Positions 1-4,690 of a stretch of DNA of 5,481 nucleotides are shown here, piece by piece (position 1 is the first letter of the stretch; every line of letters starts with the position of its first letter). The DNA is from CAYNXB01 sp964401045 (GTDB taxonomy: Bacteria; Pseudomonadota; Alphaproteobacteria; Sphingomonadales; Sphingomonadaceae), in the NCBI GenBank assembly GCA_964401045.1, contig CAYNXB010000122.1, positions 1-5,481 of the forward strand, given 5' to 3'. The translations under genes were made by a program, and so were the position numbers. The notes under the pieces were generated by a model. The model saw only the letters and a list, made by a program, of their open reading frames with translations, did not search any database and was not told where the DNA came from.

Positions 1-1121
1 ACGTTCTGCATCGGGAAGGTGATCGGCGTGCCGGTCCAGCCCGAATATTCCATCGGCTGGCCCTTCACCCAGGTGGTTGGCTTGACCAGCATCGGCCCGG
101 CGGCGTTCATCGCCTTTTCGAGCACCTTGTAGGCGGCCCTGTTGATCTCTTCGCGCCCGTAGAGCCGCAAGCTCACGCCCCACCAGCCAATGCCGAAGCG
201 CTTGCGGATCGCGTCGATCACGCTGTCGCTGAGCGCGCCCGGCTGGTCGGTCCATTCGTCGCGCGTGGTGAGCACCGCGGCGGCGCGCAGCCAGTTGCCG
301 ATGCTCGGGCTCTGCGTCAGCACCCGCTCGCGCCGCAGCGGGCCGATCGCATCGACCATCGCCTTCAGGTCTTCGGGTTTATCGAACTCGACGTCCATGC
401 CCATCAGGCTCTCGGGCTCGGGCATCAGCCACATATTGGCCTTGGTCACGACGCCGAAGTTCGATTGCACGAACATCTGGTCCCACGAAGGGCCGAACCC
501 GAACGGATAGACGCCCCAGGTCGGTGCGTTGGAGAATGCCCCCATCCCGGTGCGCACGACCTCGCCGGTCGGCAGCACCACTTCGAGCCCGCACAGGCTC
601 TTGGTGTTCTCTCCGTAAGGCGTGTAGCCGACCCCGCGATCGAGGGCGTTGCCGATCACCGAGCCCCACGAGTTGCCGGGGGTCGAGAGCCAGAACGGCA
701 GGCTGTGCGCCTGGATGTAATCGTAAAGGTCGTAGAACCCGACGCCCGGCTCGAGCGTGACGACGCCGAAGCGCTCGTCGAACTCGATCTTCTTCATCCG
801 GCTGAGGTCCATCACCACGCTGCCGGCCACCAGCGGTGCCGAGCCCCCGTAACCGAGGTTCTTGCCCCGGCTGATCGGCCACACCGGCAGCTTGTACTGA
901 TTGGCGACGCGGATCGCCGCCTGCACTTCTTCGACCGTTTCGGGCGAGATGGCGCCCGCCGGATGGTGGCGGCTGTCGTCGATCGCGAACTTGTCCTGAT
1001 AGCTCGTGCGGTCAAGATCGGTGAAGAACACCTTCGAGGCGCCGAGCGCGCTTTCGAGCGCCTTCTGCGCTTCGGATAGCTTTGCGGCGGTCAGGCGCGG
1101 CGGAACGGGCGCGTCGGCCAT
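1..1121 (-). CDS. Vanillyl-alcohol-oxidase/4-cresol-dehydrogenase-type FAD oxidase, C-terminus cut by window edge
   Basis: An open frame runs from ATG at 1121 to the window edge (373 complete codons; relatives are about 520-560), so the C-terminal third is missing. Residues about 45-235 form a PCMH-type FAD-binding domain: RGKNLGYGG (85-93), EPGV (124-127), GNALDRGVGYTPYG (157-170), RTGMG (190-194) and QSNFGVVTKANMWLMP (219-234) match vanillyl-alcohol oxidase, eugenol oxidase and the 4-cresol dehydrogenase flavoprotein. These enzymes oxidise para-alkyl or para-hydroxymethyl phenols through a quinone methide, probably in the cytoplasm here as no signal peptide is seen. Tyr91 aligns with the phenol-binding Tyr108 of vanillyl-alcohol oxidase. 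The segment WLSTPGNSWGS (144-154) appears to lack the Asp170 equivalent. The flavin-linking His/Tyr region lies outside the window, so oxidase versus dehydrogenase cannot be decided. The ATG follows the SDR stop by one base, and its Shine-Dalgarno GGAAGG lies in the SDR tail, so the two are probably translationally coupled. Family assignment is firm; substrate unknown. Confidence 0.92.
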   Translation of the reverse strand, partial: MADAPVPPRLTAAKLSEAQKALESALGASKVFFTDLDRTSYQDKFAIDDSRHHPAGAISPETVEEVQAAIRVANQYKLPVWPISRGKNLGYGGSAPLVAGSVVMDLSRMKKIEFDERFGVVTLEPGVGFYDLYDYIQAHSLPFWLSTPGNSWGSVIGNALDRGVGYTPYGENTKSLCGLEVVLPTGEVVRTGMGAFSNAPTWGVYPFGFGPSWDQMFVQSNFGVVTKANMWLMPEPESLMGMDVEFDKPEDLKAMVDAIGPLRRERVLTQSPSIGNWLRAAAVLTTRDEWTDQPGALSDSVIDAIRKRFGIGWWGVSLRLYGREEINRAAYKVLEKAMNAAGPMLVKPTTWVKGQPMEYSGWTGTPITFPMQN

Positions 1122-1122
1122 G

Positions 1123-1884
1123 TCAGTAACCTTCCATCGACATGCGCGCCGGCGGGCGCGTGCCGGCGTCGAGGCGGATCACCGCGCCGTTTATCAACGG
1201 CGTGCGTACCAGGAACTCGACCACCGCGCCGAACTCCTCCGCGCGGCCGGCGCGCTGGGGGAATTCGGTGTCCTTGATCAGCTCGGCGAGGAAATCCGGC
1301 GGCAACCCGGCGACCATCGGCGTGTCCATCAGCCCCGGCGCAACGCCGTTGACCCGGATCGCGTGCTTTGACAGGTCGCGCGCCCACACCAGCGTCAGCG
1401 CTGCCAGCGCGGACTTGGACGCGGTGTAGGCGCTCATGCCTTCCTGTCCTTCGAAGCTGGCGATCGAGCACGAATTGACGATCACCCCGCGCTCTCCATC
1501 CGGGCCACTCGGCGCATTGCCGATCATGCGGTGGGCGACTTCGCCGGCGACTATCGTGGCCCCGATCAGGTTGACCTCGACGATGCGGCGGAACGCGTCG
1601 AGATCGATCGGCCCGTCGGCCGTCGCGATAGGCGCGACCCCGCCGATGCCGGCGTTGTTGATCAGGATGTGGATGTGGCCATGGCGGGCGATGACCTGCT
1701 CGACAGCGGCCTTGACGCTCGCGGCCTCGGTGACGTCGCAGACGACGGTCTCCCCCACCGGAGGCGCGCCGGACAGATCGAGCGTGACGACCTTCGCGCC
1801 GGCTTTCGCCAGCACCAGCGCCGCCGCTTCGCCCAGCCCCGAATTGCCGCCGGTGATGACCGCCACCTTGCCTTCAGGGTTCAA
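1123..1884 (-). CDS. HSD10-like NAD-dependent short-chain dehydrogenase/reductase
   Basis: This is a complete classical SDR of 253 residues from TTG at 1884. It shows the Rossmann motif TGGNSGLG (11-18), Asp36 after strand 2 (favours NAD(H) over NADP(H)), NNAG (76-79), Asn105, Ser140 and YxxxK with Tyr153 and Lys157, so the catalytic tetrad is intact. Segments ASFEGQ, APGLMDTP and LINGAVIRLDAG resemble 3-hydroxyacyl-CoA dehydrogenase type 2 (HSD17B10) proteins, which oxidise secondary hydroxyls on acyl-CoA, steroid and other substrates; the actual substrate here is unknown. Start choice: no ATG lies upstream in frame. A TTG at 1902 would add six residues but has little Shine-Dalgarno and lies close to the palindrome, whereas TTG 1884 is preceded by GGGAGAGGG and begins at the usual MNxxGKVAVITGG position. 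It is first in a two-gene minus-strand operon with the flavoprotein, one base apart. In this context it plausibly oxidises an alcohol of an aromatic side chain (inference). Confidence 0.93.
   Translation of the reverse strand: MNPEGKVAVITGGNSGLGEAAALVLAKAGAKVVTLDLSGAPPVGETVVCDVTEAASVKAAVEQVIARHGHIHILINNAGIGGVAPIATADGPIDLDAFRRIVEVNLIGATIVAGEVAHRMIGNAPSGPDGERGVIVNSCSIASFEGQEGMSAYTASKSALAALTLVWARDLSKHAIRVNGVAPGLMDTPMVAGLPPDFLAELIKDTEFPQRAGRAEEFGAVVEFLVRTPLINGAVIRLDAGTRPPARMSMEGY
1130..1135 (-). promoter_or_regulatory. Ribosome binding site of the flavoprotein gene inside the SDR 3' end
   Basis: GGAAGG on the minus strand lies 8 bases before the ATG at 1121. It is encoded by the last codons of the SDR gene (Met-Glu-Gly-Tyr-stop). 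With the TGA-C-ATG junction this supports translational coupling and fixes the flavoprotein start. Confidence 0.7.
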
Positions 1885-1886
1885 CG

Positions 1887-1895
1887 CCCTCTCCC
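1887..1895 (-). promoter_or_regulatory. Ribosome binding site deciding the TTG start of the SDR
   Basis: GGGAGAGGG on the minus strand has its GGGAG part 6 bases before TTG 1884. The alternative TTG at 1902 is preceded only by AAAG, so this site favours the shorter, 253-residue SDR. Confidence 0.65.
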
Positions 1896-1905
1896 GTGCC
1901 AACTT

Positions 1906-1917
1906 TAACGGTCGTTA
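1906..1917. promoter_or_regulatory. Candidate MarR operator, copy 1 (TAACGGTCGTTA)
   Basis: This is a perfect 5-bp inverted repeat (TAACG/CGTTA) with a 2-bp centre, in the 76-bp gap between the divergent SDR and NTF2-like genes. It matches the second copy at 4632-4643 in 10 of 12 positions. The size and the location fit a MarR-family dimer site, although MarR sites are often somewhat longer. It abuts the -10 of the predicted SDR promoter and would cover its start point, as expected for repression. Binding by the MarR protein encoded at 4044-4571 is inferred. Confidence 0.6.
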
Positions 1918-1945
1918 CTTTTGAGCTAGCACCGCCACGAGTCAA
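1917..1945 (-). promoter_or_regulatory. Possible promoter of the SDR-flavoprotein operon
   Basis: On the minus strand, TTGACT (1945-1940, 5 of 6 matches to the -35 consensus) is followed after exactly 17 bases by AAAAGT (1922-1917, 3 of 6 to the -10 consensus). The predicted transcript would start near 1910, about 25 bases before TTG 1884. The weak -10 limits confidence. The -10 touches the inverted repeat at 1906-1917. I found no clearly better promoter for the opposite direction; TTTAAC (1904-1909) with TAGCAC (1927-1932) is a poor candidate. Confidence 0.35.
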
Positions 1946-1948
1946 GCT

Positions 1949-1958
1949 GGGGAGAAGG
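1949..1958 (+). promoter_or_regulatory. Ribosome binding site deciding the TTG start of the NTF2-like gene
   Basis: GGGGAGAAGG has its GGAG part (1951-1954) 6 bases before TTG 1961. The first in-frame ATG is codon 18 (2012), inside the first conserved helix, and has no comparable purine tract, so TTG 1961 is preferred. Confidence 0.65.
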
Positions 1959-1960
1959 TT

Positions 1961-2821
1961 TTGACATCACGCAACAAGCTGTACGCGGCGCTCGACCGCT
2001 ATTGCGAGGCCATGCTCGCGCACGATCCTGCGCGGCTGGAATGGGCGAGCGGCGCGCTCCTGACCGAGAACAACGTCGCGCTCCAACCGGGCGACGGACT
2101 GTGGGCGACGATCACCGGGCGTGGACCTTATGACCTGCGTTTCGCCGATCCCGAGACAGGTCAGGTCGCGCTGTTCACGACGGTGGAGGAGAGCGGTGAC
2201 AGCTCGGCCTGCTGCATCCGCCTGGGCATTCGCGATGGCGCCATAGCCGAGGCCGAACTGATCGTCGTCCGCCAGAAGGACGAGGCGCTGGTGTTCCCGA
2301 ACCCGAAGTTCGAGCGCAAGCCAGCGATGGAGGAGATCGTACCGGAAACCGCCCGCTCCAGCCGATCCGAGCTGATCGCGCTTTCAGACGGATACTTCTC
2401 CACGCTCGAACTCAACGACGGCACCATCCGCACCAAGTTTCACCCGGGCTGCAACCGGATCGAGAACGGCGTGCAGACGACCAACAACCCGGACTTCTTC
2501 GTCCCCGTCGCGCATCTCCCGTGCGAGGAGCAGTTCCGCCAGGGCAATTACCGCTATGACGACCGCCTGCGTGGCCGGCGCTTCCCGTTGGTGGACGAGG
2601 AGCGCGGCATCGTCCTGGCCCACGGCTTCATCGATCACCGCGGGGTGCTCGGCGAATACGAGCTAACCGACGGCACCAGGGTCTCCAGCCCGATCCGCCG
2701 GCCGCACACATTCTATCTCGCGGAAGCCTTCAAAATCCGCGATGGTGCGATCGACCAGATCGAGGCGAACTTCATCACCGTCCCCTATCACATGCCCAGC
2801 CCGTGGGGCGCACGCGCATGA
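1961..2821 (+). CDS. Tandem NTF2-like (SnoaL-like, DUF8021-type) protein, function unknown
   Basis: The protein has 286 residues, no signal peptide and no membrane segment, and starts at TTG. It reads as two NTF2-like units in tandem: unit 1 about 1-115, linker about 113-134, unit 2 about 135-286. Both repeat the same signposts: helix LYAALDRYCEAMLAHD (7-22) and LIALSDGYFSTLELND (138-153), TENNV (35-39) and IENGV (167-171), and an identical IRDGAI (90-95 and 259-264) before the last strand. From memory it resembles the DUF8021 family, whose members share GDGLW, FADPETGQV, ENGVQTTNN, FPVVDEERG and VPYGMPS-like segments; here these are at 44-48, 61-69, 168-176, 208-216 and 274-280. NTF2-like proteins include cofactor-free isomerases, dehydratases, cyclases and the lignin-dimer deformylase LdpA. 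No flavin, nucleotide or metal motif is visible. It overlaps the transporter by ATGA, so they form one operon. A role as lyase or isomerase on a phenolic dimer is inference; the fold call is fairly secure. Confidence 0.85.
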   Translation: MTSRNKLYAALDRYCEAMLAHDPARLEWASGALLTENNVALQPGDGLWATITGRGPYDLRFADPETGQVALFTTVEESGDSSACCIRLGIRDGAIAEAELIVVRQKDEALVFPNPKFERKPAMEEIVPETARSSRSELIALSDGYFSTLELNDGTIRTKFHPGCNRIENGVQTTNNPDFFVPVAHLPCEEQFRQGNYRYDDRLRGRRFPLVDEERGIVLAHGFIDHRGVLGEYELTDGTRVSSPIRRPHTFYLAEAFKIRDGAIDQIEANFITVPYHMPSPWGARA

Positions 2822-4047
2822 CCGGCCAGCCCATCGCGGGGGGGCGCCGCATCGCCGCGCTGGTACTGCTCGCCGGCGTGTTCGTGATGGAGGGGTATGA
2901 CATCGCGGCAATGGGGCTGGCCGTGCCCCGGCTGCACGAGCCGCTGGGCCTCGCGCCGACGTCGTTCGGATGGGTGTTCTCGGCGCTGCTGATCGGCCTC
3001 GGCCTTGGCGGCGCGCTGATCGCTCCGCTGGGTGACCGGTTCGGCCGGCGGCCGCTGATCGCGTTCGGCTGCCTCGCCGTCGCCGCTGCGACCCTCGCGA
3101 CCGCGACCGCCACCAGCATTCCCGCCTTCCTCCTCTGGCGCTTCGTCGCCGGCGTCGGCTTCGGCGCCTGCCTGCCCAACGTCAGCGCGCTTTCGGCAGA
3201 GATCGCACCCGCCAGGATGCGCGCGACGATCATGGCGGTCGTCTCCGCCGGGATTCCGCTCGGGATCGCGCTGGCCGGCATCTTTGCCCCCGAAGTGGTC
3301 GCGGCAGCCGGATGGCAAGGCTTGTTCCTGGTCCCGGGCCTGCTGGCTGCTGTGCTGGCCGCAGCGCTCGGCTACCTGCTCCAGCCGGGCCCGCCGGAGT
3401 CGACGGGAGCCGCCGCCACCCGCAGCTCGCGCCTGCCACAGCTGGACCTGATCCGGGGCGTGTGGCTGCTGCCGTTCGCGGTGTTCGCGGCGATCCTCTC
3501 GCTCAATGCGATGAACCTCTACTACTTCAACTCGTGGCTGCCGACGGTGCTGCCGCTTGCCGATTTCACGATCGACGAGGCGGCGCGCGTCTCCGGCGTG
3601 GTCCAGCTGGCGGGCATTGCGATCGGCGTCGCCGCGAGCCTCGGCATCGACCGCTGGCGGCCTGGACCTACGCTGCTCCTGATGTTCGGGGCGATGGCGG
3701 TGTGCTTCGCCGCGATTGGCCTGACCGCGCCCGATCCGTTGCGCTGGCGGCTGCTGCTGATGGTCGGAGTGGGCGGCGCGTCCGCGGGCGGAATGGCGCT
3801 GCCGGCGCTGTGCGCATACCTGTTTCCACCGCGCCTGCTGTCGTCGGCCGTGGGGCTTGGCGTGCTGGTGGCGCGTCTCGGCGCGATTGCCGGTCCGCCG
3901 GTGGGCGAGGCCATGCTCGATGGGGGCGCTTCGGCCCAGACGTTCATCGTCTTCGGCGCGGTTCCCGCCGCACTATGCGCACTCGTCTGCCTGATGCTGC
4001 CGGCGGCGCTAAAAGTCCGGCCGCGGCAGGAGGGGGCTGCCGCCTAG
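2818..4047 (+). CDS. MFS transporter, aromatic acid:H+ symporter (AAHS)-like
   Basis: A 409-residue, very hydrophobic protein with the pattern of 12 membrane helices and a polar central loop near residues 185-210, so an inner-membrane carrier. The helix 1 motif EGYD (25-28) occupies the place of the D-G-F/Y-D motif of PcaK/BenK-type carriers, with Glu for the first Asp. The loop 2-3 signature LGDRFGRRP (71-79) is the MFS motif A, and an IDRWRPG segment (Asp278) is its counterpart in the second half. AAHS proteins import aromatic acids with protons; the substrate here is unknown. I chose ATG 2818 over the in-frame GTG at 2803 because it overlaps the upstream stop as ATGA, a usual coupling arrangement, and gives a normal N-terminus; its own Shine-Dalgarno is weak. 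The stop codon overlaps that of the convergent MarR gene. It could be a general MFS exporter instead, but the helix 1 motif and neighbours favour import. Confidence 0.88.
   Translation: MTGQPIAGGRRIAALVLLAGVFVMEGYDIAAMGLAVPRLHEPLGLAPTSFGWVFSALLIGLGLGGALIAPLGDRFGRRPLIAFGCLAVAAATLATATATSIPAFLLWRFVAGVGFGACLPNVSALSAEIAPARMRATIMAVVSAGIPLGIALAGIFAPEVVAAAGWQGLFLVPGLLAAVLAAALGYLLQPGPPESTGAAATRSSRLPQLDLIRGVWLLPFAVFAAILSLNAMNLYYFNSWLPTVLPLADFTIDEAARVSGVVQLAGIAIGVAASLGIDRWRPGPTLLLMFGAMAVCFAAIGLTAPDPLRWRLLLMVGVGGASAGGMALPALCAYLFPPRLLSSAVGLGVLVARLGAIAGPPVGEAMLDGGASAQTFIVFGAVPAALCALVCLMLPAALKVRPRQEGAAA
4044..4047. other. Overlapping convergent stop codons (CTAG)
   Basis: The MFS gene ends with TAG at 4045-4047 and the MarR gene ends with TAG at 4046-4044, so the two convergent genes share the palindrome CTAG. 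No room exists for an intergenic terminator, and no hairpin with a T-run was noticed around the junction. Confidence 0.95.
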
Positions 4048-4571
4048 CTTTCTCCGTCCGGGCGCGTCTTTTCGAGGAACAGCGAGTTGCCCACCGCGTC
4101 CTTGGCTTCGAGCGTGCCGATGAGCCGTTCGACAATGCGGTCGAGATGCCCGATCTCTTCCCGCGACAGCTCCGAGAACAGGTAATCGGCCACCTGTTCT
4201 GCCTGCGGGCGCATCACAGCGTAGAGCCGCTCACCCTCTTCGGTCAGCGCGAGCCATTTGCGGCGTCGGTTGGCGGAATCGGGTTTGATCTCTATCCGTC
4301 CGTGGCGCTCGAGCGTCTGCACTGCGCGGCTGACGCTCATCACGTTAACCCCGGTCATTTCGGCGAGCTCGTGGCTCGCGGTGCGGCCCAGCGCGCCGAT
4401 CGTCATCAACATGCGGAATTCGTTGAGGCTGATCCGGTAACGATGCGCGAGATGGGTGGAGAACGGCGCCATCAGTCGGTTGGTGAGCTTGAGCAGCCGG
4501 TGCAGCAGCGCGACCTCGCTGCTTCCGTTCCGGCTCACGGCCTCAGCCCTCTGTTTCGTGCGCTCCGCCAA
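4044..4571 (-). CDS. MarR-family transcriptional regulator
   Basis: A 175-residue protein with the MarR layout: N-terminal dimer helices (about 18-45), winged helix-turn-helix in residues about 48-110 (recognition region TASHELAEMTGVNVMSVSRA, 64-83), a basic wing around NRRRKW (101-106) followed by LALTEEG, and C-terminal dimer helices (about 112-162). MarR proteins are usually dimeric repressors released by small phenolic ligands or CoA thioesters. The start is TTG 4571, preceded by GGAGAG at a 6-base spacing; a GTG at 4538 would remove 11 residues of variable tail and cannot be excluded. It is transcribed away from the dioxygenase gene, the usual arrangement for a local regulator, and a 12-bp palindrome in its own promoter recurs in the other divergent gap. 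Its stop overlaps that of the MFS gene. Family is secure; regulation of all six genes is inferred. Confidence 0.93.
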   Translation of the reverse strand: MAERTKQRAEAVSRNGSSEVALLHRLLKLTNRLMAPFSTHLAHRYRISLNEFRMLMTIGALGRTASHELAEMTGVNVMSVSRAVQTLERHGRIEIKPDSANRRRKWLALTEEGERLYAVMRPQAEQVADYLFSELSREEIGHLDRIVERLIGTLEAKDAVGNSLFLEKTRPDGES

Positions 4572-4577
4572 TCCAGT

Positions 4578-4583
4578 CTCTCC
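4578..4583 (-). promoter_or_regulatory. Ribosome binding site of the MarR gene
   Basis: GGAGAG on the minus strand lies 6 bases before TTG 4571 and supports that start over the downstream GTG. Confidence 0.6.
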
Positions 4584-4627
4584 GCAAGTTGATTTGGGTC
4601 AATGCTTTTTTCCGCCGCTTGGCGCAA

Positions 4628-4656
4628 ATAGTAACAGCCGTTAGCGTCTTGTCCAA
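4628..4656 (-). promoter_or_regulatory. Likely marR promoter with the palindrome in its spacer
   Basis: On the minus strand, TTGGAC (4656-4651) is followed after exactly 17 bases by TACTAT (4633-4628, 4 of 6 to the -10 consensus). The inverted repeat at 4632-4643 fills the downstream part of the spacer and shares two bases with the -10, a layout typical of autorepression. Predicted transcription would start near 4621, giving a leader of about 50 bases. The -35 matches only its TTG. Confidence 0.45.
4632..4643. promoter_or_regulatory. Candidate MarR operator, copy 2 (TAACAGCCGTTA)
   Basis: TAAC/GTTA arms separated by four bases lie in the 119-bp gap between the divergent MarR and dioxygenase genes. 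The site differs from copy 1 (1906-1917) only at positions 5 and 7, giving the consensus TAACRGYCGTTA. It overlaps the predicted marR promoter and also lies 47 bases upstream of the dioxygenase start, where it could block that promoter as well (a weak TTGGCG 4619-4624 with TAGCGT 4642-4647 is the best forward candidate seen). Confidence 0.6.
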
Positions 4657-4675
4657 AGAATCGGACCAAGGAACC

Positions 4676-4682
4676 AGGAGAG
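4676..4682 (+). promoter_or_regulatory. Ribosome binding site of the dioxygenase gene
   Basis: AGGAGAG ends 8 bases before GTG 4691. This supports the GTG start over the in-frame ATG at 4745, which would delete the conserved N-terminal segment FPQSIHFIGSNQP. Confidence 0.65.
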
Positions 4683-4690
4683 CAAGCGTC

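Noticed and set aside
465..1079. Plus-strand open frames of about 200 codons, and a 167-codon minus-strand frame (379-882), inside the flavoprotein region.
   Set aside because: The minus-strand frame of the FAD protein is open throughout and shows clear family motifs; these are shadows.
1961..1966. A perfect TTGACA hexamer that looks like a -35 box.
   Set aside because: It is the TTG start plus next codon of the NTF2-like gene, and no -10-like sequence lies about 17 bases downstream.
4344..4349. GTTAAC palindrome as a third operator.
   Set aside because: It lies within the helix-turn-helix coding region of MarR and lacks the arm spacing of the two intergenic sites.
3312..4592. A long plus-strand open frame of about 426 codons.
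   Set aside because: It overlaps the MFS gene in another frame and runs antisense to MarR; its product is Arg/Ala/Gly-rich with no family features, a by-product of high GC.
4587..4613. T-rich run near 4605-4611 as a terminator.
   Set aside because: No GC-rich hairpin precedes it and it lies in a divergent promoter gap, where a terminator is not expected.
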